NCBI GenBank assembly: GCA_030710605.1
Contig: CP092880.1
Location: 17,647,649-17,711,648 of the forward strand
Source of the DNA: Cordylochernes scorpioides
Taxonomy: Eukaryota > Arthropoda > Arachnida > Pseudoscorpiones > Chernetidae
DNA length: 64,000 nt
Reading direction: 5' to 3'
In this document: in pieces, positions 20,717 through 31,449 of the stretch
How the letters are laid out: every line of letters starts with the position of its first letter
Position numbering within the stretch: the first letter of the stretch is position 1
The notes under the pieces: generated by a model
Database searches by the model: none
Seen by the model: the letters and a program-made list of their open reading frames with translations, nothing else
Told to the model about the DNA's origin: nothing
Program-made: the position numbers and the translations under genes

Positions 20717-21162
20717 TTATTAGTTTTATTATCTCACAAGTCAATTATTGTGTATATAACATATACACATATAAATAAAGCTCGAACACAAAAAGTTAAA
20801 ATCATTTTGAAAATATATCCCAAGCTACAAAACGAAATAAAGAAAAATATTATAAAGCTTCGTCTTACATGGATATTAAAATATTGTTCACAAATACACT
20901 TAGAGAAATTATAAGAAACAAATTGAGAATTACAAGTTTATTTTGATCCAACTTTATTTGCATAAAAGGAAGGCGCTAAGAGAGCAATTTGTTGAATAAC
21001 AAAATACCAGAATTAATATTCTATAGATAAAATAAAATAAAATACTCGAGTATAAGAACAAAAATATATTAAGAGTATTGGACGTGACACACTTCTGGTT
21101 ATATTATTGTCACGCAAAATATAAATATCAAGATTAATACTATGTTCATAAAATAATATACA
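20717..21162. other. AT-rich spacer, nothing recognised
   Basis: No coding sequence or repeat end recognised. Confidence 0.35.
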
Positions 21163-21252
21163 TTTAAACCTGTCTATAGCGCCCCCTCTTGGGGTTCGCC
21201 AAAATGGGGTGCTATAGACAGTTCACTTTTAATGTAAATCGCATCGTACTAT
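21163..21252. mobile_element. Truncated Tigger-like MITE
   Basis: TTTAAACCTGTCTATAGCGC to AATCGCATCGTACTA matches the left half of 4007-4183; a TTTATT-rich tract replaces the right half. Confidence 0.7.
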
Positions 21253-22103
21253 TTATTTATTTATTTCAATTCCAAACGCTATGTCCCCCTAGGGACATTT
21301 GCGCTAAATGTACATACAAATATAACAAAGAAAATATTCAACATGGAAGGATACACAGAAAGTAACTTAGAAGGATTCATAAATATTATTTACATATAGA
21401 GATATTCTTTTTGAATTTTATTTACAGTTACATCATTAATTTTGAAGTAAACGAAAAAAAAATGCGCTACAAATTTTAAAATAAAAATACAACCTTTCGC
21501 AATGGTTTTTTAAGGTTTTTTACTAGGGTGATGCACAGTGTCATCATTATGATACTCATTTAAAGGAAGAGTTGTCTCTTTTGGTGCATATTAATTTGTT
21601 TTTGAAGTACAATTAGAGTTATTTAACTATTTATACTGTGTGTTTGTGTGAAAGAAATTATGAACTCCTAAAATCGAAGTCTTGAGCTCTGCTGATTCCT
21701 TAGGCAGCATAAACTTGACTTCCCTATCTGCGGAAAATTAGTGCATCACGATTATGGAAATTAAACAAGAAGTCTACATGATATTTTAAACTATGTATTA
21801 GCGCAATTGCTATTTTTATGAATAAAACAGCCTTCTACTGCCTTTTCTGAAATGAAAAAAAAAAAATGCGGAGAGGCCTGGCTCATCAGTGGTGAACCAT
21901 ATATTAGTTTTGTAAGTTTAATCCACCATACCTCTCTACTATTGAATTAGACTGATTTAATAATATACATTTTTGTTTTAGTATAGAATCAATGGTTGTT
22001 AAAGGACCCTGTGAAATATGTTTTTAGGAAACATTTCAAATGATATTTTCCCCAATATTCAATTTTATTCAATTCATAACATATTGATTGAAAGGAGAGG
22101 CCG

Positions 22104-22385
22104 AGATGTTGGTGGCATGGGGAGGCCAAGGAGGTGGCATGGGGAAGCCAAGGAGGTGGCATGGGGAGGACAAGGAGGTGGCAAGGGAAGGCCAAGGAGG
22201 TGGCAAGGGGAGGCCAAGGAGGTGGCATGGGGAGGCCAAGGAGTTGGCATGGCGAGGCCAAGGAGGTGGCATTGGGAGGCCAAGGAGTGGCATGGGGAGG
22301 CCAAGGAGGTGGCATGGGGAGGCCAAGGAGGTGGCAAGGAGAGGTCAAGAAGGTGGCATGAGAAGGTCAAGGAGGTGGTAAGGAG
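22104..22385. repeat. 22-bp GGAGG-rich minisatellite, ~13 units
   Basis: Consensus AAGGAGGTGGCATGGGGAGG plus CC. No stop on the plus strand in any phase; the three plus frames give the same Gly/Arg/Trp-rich repeat. It follows the MGNC ORF on its 3' side. Much shorter than the other two arrays. Confidence 0.95.
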
Positions 22386-22488
22386 AGCCCGAGAAAGTTG
22401 GAGACAAAGGGAGGAGCCAATAGTAGGATGGTTTTAGTTGACGAGGGCAATGGTAGTGAAGGGGAGGGTGGAGGTACAGGTCTACCAA

Positions 22489-22869
22489 TTACACGTAGAC
22501 CTTGCCCAGCTTGAGGGCGGCCATCTCAAGTCTAACTGGGACTCCAGTAGAGGTCTGGCGTCGGCTCCAGAATCTCCTCCTTGGAGACGGTGGTGGACAC
22601 ACCGGGACATCGAATTCCTGCCCGGGGATAAAGAGGGAGTCTTCCGCCATGGTGTAATGGCCGCGGTTCACGTTGGCCGCCTCGTCCGCGTCGAAGGTTC
22701 GGACCAGGAGTCGGGCTCCAAATGTCACCCGTGTAGGTCGCCGGGGCTCTGGGTCCTGTCTGGATCCCAAGAATCGTAGTTCTTCCTCGAAATATTTGCG
22801 CAATATTTCGTCGACGTTTGGTGGCCTTTGGTATGGCACTCGCTTGGATCGCTTTATGCAGTTTCCCAT
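22489..22869 (-). CDS. Conserved small protein MGNC-1, function unknown
   Basis: A 126-codon frame starts at ATG 22869 and ends in TAA at 22489-22491. The N-terminus MGNCIKRSKR has Gly2 and Cys4 followed by basic residues, the pattern of a myristoylated and palmitoylated membrane anchor, although position 6 is Lys rather than Ser. Later parts include VDEILRKYFEEELRFLGSR and a Pro/Arg-rich linker (PPPSPRRRFWSRR). I recognise no domain. Copy 2 (28857-29237) is open and differs at five residues; copy 3 has a stop. Preservation of the frame in two of three copies while the flanks drift suggests recent constraint, but a mobile-element or viral origin is possible. The GGAGG minisatellite lies about 100 bp downstream of its stop, so it would be in the 3' UTR. 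Confidence 0.5.
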   Translation of the reverse strand: MGNCIKRSKRVPYQRPPNVDEILRKYFEEELRFLGSRQDPEPRRPTRVTFGARLLVRTFDADEAANVNRGHYTMAEDSLFIPGQEFDVPVCPPPSPRRRFWSRRQTSTGVPVRLEMAALKLGKVYV

Positions 22870-22924
22870 CTCGATAGCTGAGCTAATTGTGAAACAATGG
22901 TCTTTAATTCACGTTGCTAAGTGA

Positions 22925-23559
22925 TTTTCCTTTCCAATTTTTATTATTTAATTGTTAAAAACTTAAATTTACCATATTTCTATTATTTTATTTTATATAA
23001 AAAGAAGGTTTTTATTACAAAATTCTCTAGCTGTATCAGGATAAGTTGGAGTGAGCAGTCACAGATAGAAATCTGTTTGATTGTACTTCTAAAAAGTATC
23101 AGTTTTGTTTTGTCTACATCTTAAATTATTAAAATTTATTGATATAAATAATGTTTAGGAAATACGGGTACTTTTATGCCATTATACGATTTTTAGAACA
23201 TTTCCAAAAGTTTGAATTCGAAAAAAAACCACGCCATTGGTTTTAGCTGCTCAAACAAAACACTTTCCATGAAATTTCAATAAGTTCAATAAGTTGTATT
23301 AGAACCCCTTTGAAGTTTTCCTGAACCAGATCTTTCTGTGACAACCTTTGTCAGCTACATGAACAGTCTTTGTCGTAAAAACATTTCTTTAATATTGTGA
23401 AAATAAATCCACCATCTCATAGCCTTATTACACCACCTCGCTCCATATCAGTGAGCTGTATGTATTATGAGACTACCATCATCATTTCTTTAGAGTATCT
23501 TTGACCTTTTTTATTATTTTAAATTAAATCCAAAATGGTGGAAGAACAGCTCTTTAAAT
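22925..23559. other. AT-rich spacer of D1
   Basis: Aligns with 29293-29930 of D2. No coding sequence seen. The two copies differ by frequent substitutions and small indels, which gives a sense of neutral divergence between the blocks. Confidence 0.5.
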
Positions 23560-23945
23560 GTTTTCTTTCGTGACAGCGATCATCCACGTGGTGCTGGTAA
23601 CAACCTTAGAGCATCCTTGACTCAAATCTAATTAAAAACATTCAAATGCTGTTACCCCAACGTATTCTGCAGAATGTCGACAAGTTTCCTTGACCTTCAA
23701 GATCACCAGATCTTTCTCCCATCCAGCATATATAGGATATTATTGGGCCACAGCCCCAACAACAACCAGTATATGTACTGTTGTTAATTTGACTAATTAA
23801 GTACAACAGGCATGTAACTCTATCTCATAAAATGACACACCAAAACTTATAAAACACAATTCAATCATGTTTGTATGCCTTCGTTGCAAATTTATTCTAC
23901 TGCAGTGAGTAATACTGTACCACTTTTTCTCATTTGATATTAATT
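23560..23945 (+). pseudogene. Tc1-like transposase C-terminal fossil
   Basis: Frames spell SRSPDLSPIQHI (about 23702) and later VQQAWNSI-like and CLYAFVAN segments (about 23800-23890): the end of a Tc1-type DD34E transposase, where the motif SPDLNPIE contains the catalytic Glu. Here that position is Gln, and several stops are present. Homologous to 29935-30275; a shorter piece is at 27690-27935. Confidence 0.65.
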
Positions 23946-24086
23946 TTCTCGCGTACACACACTCTCTCTCTCTCTCTTTCTCGCGGTGCGAAGCTGCACA
24001 GGCGTACGCTCCTGCTCCAACGATAAGGGCTTGAAAAATTAAAACCGCCTCTAGAGTGAATAAAAAAAGTTTTATGGGGGATTCCC

Positions 24087-25244
24087 ATGGATCATAAGAA
24101 GAGGAAGCTTTCGCCTTCTACTCAGCAGGCTCGTAGGCCGCAGCCTGGCCTTTCTCACCAAACCATCGCCATCCAGGACAGGGTAGCCATGTCATCTCAG
24201 CCACCAAAGAAGCATGCTGTGACACAGCTGGAAAAGAACTAACAGCAGCAGGCCCTGAGCAAGTCCAGATCGGCTTCACCCAACTTTGACCAGTGCTGCT
24301 TTGTGGAGTGGCACTCTGATCTATCTCCAATGGACTACATCAAGGCTCTGGAGGAAAAGCTTGGAAAGTCCTCTGTGTTCCAAATAATGAAGATGTCCGG
24401 CCAGGTATTGGTCGGGCTGGCCAGCGTCAATCTGGCTGAACGCCTGGTTGAGGAGGGCTTCACCATTGGGACCACCCTCCTGGAAACCTTTCCTTATAAG
24501 AAGCGGGCAGAGAAGATAACAATTGGGAATCTAAGTCGTCGCGGTACTGCGGCCCTACTGCAGGGTTGCTTCCCTGAACCATGAGGTCGTGACCGCGGCG
24601 GATACACCTGGACTACCGCCAGCAGGGAAGCCTTTGTCCTTCTGCATGAAGGCCTAAAACTCCACCAGATCCCTGCTAAGCTGGTGATTATCCCCAAAGG
24701 AGAGTTGACCCCCGCATATATCACCTACGGCATTGAGTGCGGCAAATGCCACCGAAAGGGACACCAGCGAGCTTCCTGTCCCTTGAAAGCCCATAGAAGC
24801 CGTCCTGCCTATCTTCAGGACACACGGAGTGGACCGGTGTCTCCATCCTCCCAACCCACGCCCCCCACAAATTCCTCAGCGCTTACATCGGCTGCGAGAG
24901 GCTCTGACACCATCCAGAAGACCCCCTTGGTACTTTCCAGCTCTGCCGTTGCGAACTGTTCCGTCCCTATCCAGATATTGGAGTTTCCGAGCCGTGCGAC
25001 ACCTGCTCTGGGACGTGTTTACTTCTGCGAAATGCCCCTGGATCTGCAAGCATGGCTCTTAGGCGTCGGCCTCCATCCCGAGGGAGTGAAACTAACCAGG
25101 GTGGCGAAGGCTACCCTCTACAAGTACCATCTTGGTCTTGAGTTGGGTAATGCCAGCAAACACCTCGACCTGCCCACTCTGTGGGAAATAACTCTCGCAG
25201 TCCATCTGTGGCGGAGTCTTTCTCGCGGTGGGCGTCACCAATGA
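24087..25244 (+). pseudogene. LINE ORF1 (zinc-knuckle gag-like), copy 1
   Basis: One frame with internal stops at 24240 and 24582. It begins MDHKKRKLSP, a likely nuclear localisation signal, and the middle has an RNA-binding-like region (YIKALEEKLGKSSVFQIMKM, AERLVEEGF). A CCHC knuckle CGKCHRKGHQRASC lies at about 24738-24780. The C-terminus is cut off by a mariner insertion. The same protein type without large gaps is at 31.1-32.9 kb. ORF1 proteins of this kind bind LINE RNA. No ORF2 follows in either copy. Confidence 0.65.
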
Positions 25245-25254
25245 AGACCTTGTA

Positions 25255-26590
25255 TATATATTTATCCATATCCATTATGAAAGAAATGAGCATTTACCGG
25301 CAAAATACATTTATTGATCGTAATTTGTGCAAATGTTCAATATTCTTCAAAATACATTCCTCCTGCATCAATACACTTGCGGAGACGCGTTTGCCACGCC
25401 TGAAAGGTACCCTGAAACTCCTCGACAGGAATGCTTCTCAGGAACGTTGTAACATGGTGTTGGATGTTTTCCACGGTTTCCCAATGTTTTCCTTTCATCT
25501 CTCTCTTGAGTCGCGGAAACAAAAAGAAGTCACATGGAGCTAAGTCGAGACTGTAAGGGGACTGAGAGGGATCACCGAGGTGTTGCTCCGGGCCAGGAAG
25601 TTGGTAACGATGAAGGCTGTGTGGCTGGTGGCATTGTCATGGTGGAGCTTGACCGTGTCTTTAATGTCAGTCCTCACGCGTGCGATCCGGCGTTTCAATC
25701 TCCTGAGCACCTCCAGGTAAAAGGCTGAGTTTACAGTTTGTCCCTGCGGTACAAACTCACAATGGACTATTCCTCGGATGTCAAAGAAGACAATGATCAT
25801 CGTTTTGATGCGCGACTTGCTCATTCGCGCTTTCTTGGAGCGTGGGGATGATTTTGTATGCCATGCACAGCTCTGCCTTTTAGACTCGGGGTCGTATTCA
25901 AACATCCAGAATTCGTCTCCGGTTACTACAGAGTTCAGAAAGTCCGGTTGATTTTGAATCAAATCCAACAATTCTTGACAGCGCAAAACTCTTAAGTTCT
26001 TTCTGGTCTTGCGTCAACACTTTCGGCACAAGCTTCGCACAGACCTTACGCATTTGCAGATCCTCGGTCACTATCCCATGTACCACAAATGTGGACATGT
26101 GTAATGTGTCAGTAATTTGCTGGATGCTTAATCGACGGTCGGTACGCAAAACCTCGAGCACACGATCCACGTTCTCGTCAGTTCTGGCCGTTGTTGGGCG
26201 TCCTGAACGGGGTTCGTCGGCGACCTCCTCCCGGCCCTCCTTGAACGCCTTGTGCCACTTCCCATACTGTGATCTTGAAATGCAATCGTCCTTGAAGGTT
26301 TTTTGCGGCACATCTGGAATTTTTCGGTTGCATTTTTCCAAGCCTCACGCAAAACTTTATGGTGTATCGTTGTTCAAGCGAACGCTCCATCGCGCTATGT
26401 TACAAAAGTTGAAAACACACTTCAAACGGAGGCATGTATCTCCCCTCACACTGCTTGAGCTCAACTGACGACCGGATGGATTGAAAGGGCATATCCCTCC
26501 ACCACATTTCCCACAGTTTTACCGTGCTGCCATCTATCGTCGGGTCACAATAACATTATGCACATTACTTTCATAATGGCCCTGTATATA
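25255..26590 (-). mobile_element. mariner transposon inserted in LINE copy 1
   Basis: Inverted termini CCATTATGAAAGAAATG (25272-25288) and, at the right end read inward, CCATTATGAAAGTAATG (ending 26580) frame a decayed transposase. Flanks are TA-rich (TGTATATATA on both sides), consistent with TA target sites, though slippage hides the exact duplication. It interrupts the 3' part of the LINE ORF1/tail in D1 and is absent from D2, so it is younger than the duplication. Confidence 0.82.
25337..26390 (-). pseudogene. mariner transposase (DD34D), frameshifted
   Basis: Blocks in order on the minus strand: MERSLEQRYTIKFCVRLGK (from ATG 26390); a helix-turn-helix region with KWHKAFKEGREEVADEPRS and GRPTTARTDENV; EDLQMRKVCAKLVPK, the mariner linker; VTGDEFWMFEYDP with the first catalytic Asp; the second Asp in LHHDNATSHTA; the third in APCDFFLFPRL; and a C-terminus FEEY. 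All three catalytic Asp residues survive. At least three frameshifts break the reading (near 26340, 25985 and 25545), so no active protein can be made. The total length, about 345 codons, is normal for the family. Confidence 0.88.
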
Positions 26591-26738
26591 TGTATATTTA
26601 TCATTTATTTTATCTATTTATATCTATTTATTAATATTTTATCATTATATAATCATATTTATTCATATTTATATTTATTCTGTATTTAACCTTATATAAT
26701 CTTATATGGACATTGAAATAAAGTAGTTTCAATCTCAA

Positions 26739-26779
<41 letters not shown>

Positions 26780-27514
26780 ACCAAACCTGAAATTTTGAAA
26801 CTTTAATCAAAAACAAAAATAAAAATCTTTATTGAAAACTTTGGTCTTATACAGATCCTCGGAGTAAAAGAGGGTATATATAGGATCAATAAATATTGTG
26901 AAACCTTTTAATCAACTCACACTGCGCCTAAAACTCTTAAATTTGAACTTTTTTCCAAGCTCGATGTCTAGGCAAGTCAACAAAATTTCGCAATTTTACG
27001 TGTTCAAGGTGTTTGGGAATGGACTAATTTATTTATTTCTTTCCAGTTTTTAATGACTTTTTATGATTTGAAGTTTTGAATTTGGTACACTTGTTTAAAC
27101 CTAATAACTTTAAAATTTTAACAAAATTTCTATTTTCTAGGTGTGCAGTGTAAGGATATTAATATTTTATCACGATATTTATCAACAAACATGTAGGCAA
27201 TTTAAATAAAATATTTTTAAAATTATATTGGAAATCCGATTTTAGGAAGGTCGGAGTAGAGAGCGTTTCAGCATTTTTCTCTCAGGGAAATAGTTTAAAC
27301 AAATTCTACAAGTTGGGGGATACCGTGGAACTAACTTTCCCCTAACACCAGAGTACTGGAAGAGGTATCTTCATCAGAATGTCTGCATGGAGAGGAGAAA
27401 TCCGACCATACCAGTCCCCCCTGGACCCTTGGAATATTTGACCAAAATCTGGTCCAAGGTGACTAACGTGGCAACTGCGATCCTCTATGTGCGCGGCCTC
27501 CATCCTTATCAGAG
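26591..27514. other. LINE-type AT-rich tail, (CT)n and D1/D2 junction
   Basis: TATTTAT-rich tail and AATAAAGTAGTTTCAATCTC resemble 32935-33050. A (CT)n microsatellite is at about 26734-26779. 27340-27480 is the dispersed repeat also at 1200 and 33545. No coding sequence. Confidence 0.5.
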
Positions 27515-27689
27515 AAGTCTTGAGCTCTTCTGATTACCGAGGCAGCATAAACTTGACTTCCCTTTCGTGCAGGAAGTTAGCGCATCAAGATCCTGGACAC
27601 CAAACAAGATGTCTACATGATATTTTAAACTATTTATTAGCTCAATTGTTATTTTTATGATTAAAACAGACTTCTACTGCTTTTCTGTA

Positions 27690-27935
27690 ATTAATGTGAC
27701 AGCGATCCTACGTGGTGCTGGTAACAACTTCAGAGCATCCTTGACTCAAAGCTAGTTAACATCATCCAAATGCTGTTATCCAACGTATTCTACAGAATGC
27801 CGACAAGTTCCCTTGTCCTTCAAGATCACCAGATCTTTCTCCAATCCAAAATATATGGGATATTATTGTGCAAAAGCCCCAATCACAAACAGTATATGTA
27901 CTATTGCTAATTTGACTGATTAAGTACAACAGACT
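27690..27935 (+). pseudogene. Tc1-like transposase fragment
   Basis: GACAGCGATCCTACGTGGTG to CTAATTTGACTGATTAAGTA matches 23570-23825 including the SPDLSPI region; it is displaced to the head of D2. Confidence 0.6.
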
Positions 27936-28207
27936 TTAAATGGTTATTTTTATGATTAAAACAGCCCTCTATTGCCTTATCTGTAATGAAAAAACATAGA
28001 GAGGCCTGGCTCATCAGTGGTGAATTCTCCTAGCAATTTAACCTATATCTCTCTCATACCGCTCTACTCTTGAATTAGACTGAATTCATAATATACATTT
28101 TTGTTTTAGTATAGAATAAATGGTTGTTTTAAAGGACCTTGTGAAATATATATTTTAGGAAACATTTCAAATGATATTTTCCCCAATATTCAATTTTATT
28201 CAATTAA

Positions 28208-28745
28208 TTAAATTAATTGTGTGGGGAGGCCAAGGAGGTGGCATAGGGAGGCAAAGGAGGTGGCATGGGGAAGCCACAGAGGTGGCAAGGGGAGGTCAAG
28301 GAGGTGGCATGGGGACGCCAAGGAGGTGGCATGGGGAGGCCAAGGAGGTGGCTTTGGGAGGCCAAGGAGGTGGCATGGGGAAGCCAAGGAGATGGCATGG
28401 GGAAGCCAAAGAGGTGGCATGGGGAGGTCAAGGAGGTGGCATGGGGAAGCAAAGGAGGTGGCATGGGGAGGCCAAGGAGGTGGCTTTGGGAGGCCAAGGA
28501 GGTGGCATGGGGAAGCCAAGGAGGTGGCAAGTGGAAGCCAAGGAGGTGGCATGGGGAAGCCAAGGAGGTGGCAAGGGGAGGCCAAGGAGGTGGCAAGTGG
28601 AAACCAAGAAGGTGGCATGGGGAGGCCAAGGAGGTGGCATGGGGAGGCCAAGGAGTGGCATGGGGAGGCCAAGGAGGTGGCATGGGGAGGCCAAGGAGGT
28701 GGCAAGGAGAGGTCAAGGAGGTGGCATGAGAAGGTCAAGGAGGTG
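28208..28745. repeat. 22-bp GGAGG-rich minisatellite, ~24 units
   Basis: Same unit as 22104-22385, with variant units (TGGCTTTGGGAGG, GGCAAGTGGAAGCC). Open in all plus frames; no gene called. Confidence 0.95.
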
Positions 28746-28856
28746 GTAAGGAGAGCCCGAGAAAGTTGGAGACAAAGGGAGGAGCCAATAGTAGGATGGT
28801 TGTAGTTGACGAGGGCAATGGTAGTGAAGGGGAGGGTGGAGGTACAGGTCTACCAA

Positions 28857-29237
28857 TTACACGTAGACCTTGCCCAGCTTGAGGGCGGCCATCTCAAGTC
28901 TAACTGGGATTCCAGTAGAGGTCTGACGTCGGCTCCAGAATCTTCTCCTTGGGGACGGTGGTGGACACGCCGGGACGTAAAATTCCTGCCCGGGGGTGAA
29001 GAGGGAATCTTCCGCCATGGTGTAATGGCCCCGGTTCACGTTGGCCGCCTCGTCCGCCTCGAAGGTTCGGACCAGGAGTCGGGCTCCAAATGTCACCCGT
29101 GTAGGTCGCCGGGGCTCTGGGTCCTGTCTGGATCCCAGGAATCGTAATTCTTCCTCGAAATATTTGCGCAATATTTCGTCGACGTTTGGTGGCCTTTGGT
29201 ATGGCACTCGCTTGGATCGCTTTATGCAGTTTCCCAT
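28857..29237 (-). CDS. Conserved small protein MGNC-2, function unknown
   Basis: 126 codons from ATG 29237 to TAA 28857-28859, same start and stop as MGNC-1, with five amino-acid differences (for example DAD to EAD and VPVC to VPAC). Many of the nucleotide differences between the copies are of the C-to-T type at CpG. The N-terminal MGNCIKRSKR anchor-like motif and the PPPSPRRRFWSRR linker are unchanged. The minisatellite again lies just downstream. No domain recognised; the call as a real gene rests on the shared open frame. Confidence 0.5.
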   Translation of the reverse strand: MGNCIKRSKRVPYQRPPNVDEILRKYFEEELRFLGSRQDPEPRRPTRVTFGARLLVRTFEADEAANVNRGHYTMAEDSLFTPGQEFYVPACPPPSPRRRFWSRRQTSTGIPVRLEMAALKLGKVYV

Positions 29238-29292
29238 CTCGATAGCTGAGCTAATTGTGAAACAATGGTCTTTAATTCACGTTGCTAAGTGA

Positions 29293-29934
29293 TTTTCCTT
29301 TCCAATTTTTATTTTTTAATTGTTAAAAAACTTAAATTTACTATATTTTTATTATTTTATTTTATATAAAAAGAAGGTTTTTATTACAAAATTCTCTAGC
29401 TGTATCAGGATAAATTGGAGTGAGCGGTCACAAGTAGATATCAGTTTGATTTCACTTCTAAAAAGTATCAGTTTTGTTTTGTCTACAATGAAATTATTAA
29501 AATTTATTGATATAATTATATGTTTAAGTAATGCGGGTAATTTTATGCTATTATAGTATTTTATATCATTTCCAAGTGTTTGAATTCTAAAAAAAAAAAC
29601 CACGCCATTGGTTTTAGCTGCTCAAACAAAACGCTTTCCATGAAATTTCCATAAATTCAATAAGTTGTATTAGAACCCCTTGGAGGTTTTCATGAGCCAG
29701 ATCTTCCTGTGACAACCTTTGTCAGCTACATGAACAGTCTTTCTCTTAAAAAAATTCTTTAATATTGCGAAAGGAAATCCAACATCTCATAGCTATATTA
29801 CACCACCTCGCTCGATATCAATGATCTGTATGTATTATGAGACTACCTTCATCATTTCCTTAGAGTATCTTTGACCTTTTTTATTATTTTAAATTAAAAA
29901 CAAAATGGTAGGATACAGTTCTTTTAATGTTTTC
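29293..29934. other. AT-rich spacer of D2
   Basis: Homologous to 22925-23559; no coding sequence seen. Confidence 0.5.
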
Positions 29935-30275
29935 TTTCGTGACAGCGATCCTCCACGCGGTGCTGGTAACAACTTTAGAGCATCCTTGACTCAAATCTAA
30001 TTAAGAAAATCCAAATGCTGTTACCCCAACGTATTCTGCAGAATGTCGACAAGTTCCCTTGGCCTTCAAAATCACTAGATCTTTCTCCCATCCAGCATAT
30101 ATTGGATAATATTGGGCGACAGATCCACCTCAACCAGTATATGTACTGTTGTTAATTTGACTGAATAGGTACAACAGGCATGGAGCTCTATCCCACAAAT
30201 TAACATACGACTGAAAAACACAATTCATGTGCGTTTGCATGCTTTCGTTGCTAATTGATTCTACTGCAATGTCTA
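29935..30275 (+). pseudogene. Tc1-like transposase C-terminal fossil
   Basis: Counterpart of 23560-23945: SLDLSPIQHI-type region near 30070 and VQQAWSSIPQ, IHVRLHAFVAN at 30160-30250. Stops in frame. Confidence 0.65.
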
Positions 30276-30475
30276 TTACTGTACCACTATTTCCTATCTG
30301 ATATGAATTTTCTCGTGTACACACACACTCTCGGCCTGTGCGGCCGCGTGGCGCGTAAGCAATGCGTTTTCTGCGGCTGGGATGGAGGTAATGAAGATCA
30401 CTAACCCCTTTAGGGTGTTGGCTGAAAGCGAAGAAAATGGGCTGCAAGTCCGAACAAACTCCATCCAATAATTTC

Positions 30476-30798
30476 AAGTCTCCGCCGAAATATTGGCAAA
30501 AGTTTCAGAATTGGCTGAAAGTCATTCTGGTTTAAACAATAACAAGAATGCAAATTTTGAGCCGGCGGCCGACGGCAAGAATGCATATTCGCGCCGCAAC
30601 TGGGCTAACTGCGCGGAACAAGAAGACGAGGTTCTCGTAAACTCACCACAGTGGGCGCCTGTAAAAAGAGGCCACATGAATCTTACCACGCCAACTCGGG
30701 GGCCAAAAATCCCTTCCAACAGCAGCAGGCCACGAGCTGAGCTAAGACCCAGCAAGGTGCATGAATGCCAGACCACCAGGAAGAATCAGGCTACCTTC
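30476..30798. repeat. 323-bp tandem duplication, left copy
   Basis: Identical by eye to 31127-31449 (AAGTCTCCGCCGAAATATTG to AATCAGGCTACCTTC), offset 651. It carries the N-terminal part of the LINE ORF1 frame. Confidence 0.9.
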
Positions 30799-31126
30799 AG
30801 GCTACCCGAGGTTGATCCACTTTGCCGTAGTGGGGGGGCCCGAGTCCGACTTCCAAGTCGTTCCGCCAAGAGATCAACACCATAGAGGTCCGTACGTCTC
30901 TTGACCTCACGGACAATACAGCAGCTACATTATTGCCCGCTGTACAAATTCAATGGAGGAATCTCCAATCTCCACTCTGTCACCCCGGAAGCCCTGAACT
31001 GGCTGAAGGCCTTGCCTCTCAGACTTTAATGACCGAGAAGTCCTCACTTCTTTTTTCTAGATTTGATTCATTTTGTCTCCTCTCTTATTGTAAAGACGTT
31101 GCTGTATCACCTCATAAGCATAAATA
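30799..31126. other. Sequence between the two 323-bp copies
   Basis: CTACCCGAGGTTGATCCACT to CATAAGCATAAAT. The stretch 30890-31020 has a decent open frame (EVRTSLDLTDNTAATLLPAV) of unknown origin and ends in AATAAA, so it may be the 3' end of another ORF1-related transcript. Confidence 0.4.
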
Positions 31127-31449
31127 AAGTCTCCGCCGAAATATTGGCAAAAGTTTCAGAATTGGCTGAAAGTCATTCTGGTTTAAACAATAACAAGAAT
31201 GCAAATTTTGAGCCGGCGGCCGACGGCAAGAATGCATATTCGCGCCGCAACTGGGCTAACTGCGCGGAACAAGAAGACGAGGTTCTCGTAAACTCACCAC
31301 AGTGGGCGCCTGTAAAAAGAGGCCACATGAATCTTACCACGCCAACTCGGGGGCCAAAAATCCCTTCCAACAGCAGCAGGCCACGAGCTGAGCTAAGACC
31401 CAGCAAGGTGCATGAATGCCAGACCACCAGGAAGAATCAGGCTACCTTC
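31127..31449. repeat. 323-bp tandem duplication, right copy
   Basis: See 30476-30798. This copy is continuous with the rest of ORF1. Confidence 0.9.

Larger units (their letters stand above)
21660..27480. repeat. Duplication block copy 1 (D1)
   Basis: Shares, in the same order with D2 (27515-33710), the head (GTCTTGAGCTCT, CATAAACTTGACTTCCCT, TCTACATGATATTTTAAACT), GGAGG minisatellite, MGNC ORF, AT-rich stretch with CCACGCCATTGGTTTTAGCT, Tc1 fossil, LINE ORF1 and tail (GTTTCAATCTCAAT, then TACCGTGGAACTAACT). D1 differs by the mariner insertion at 25.3-26.6 kb. Confidence 0.75.

Noticed and set aside
24118-25062. Minus-strand and alternative-frame ORFs over the LINE ORF1
   Set aside because: Shadows of the zinc-knuckle frame, with no motif of their own.
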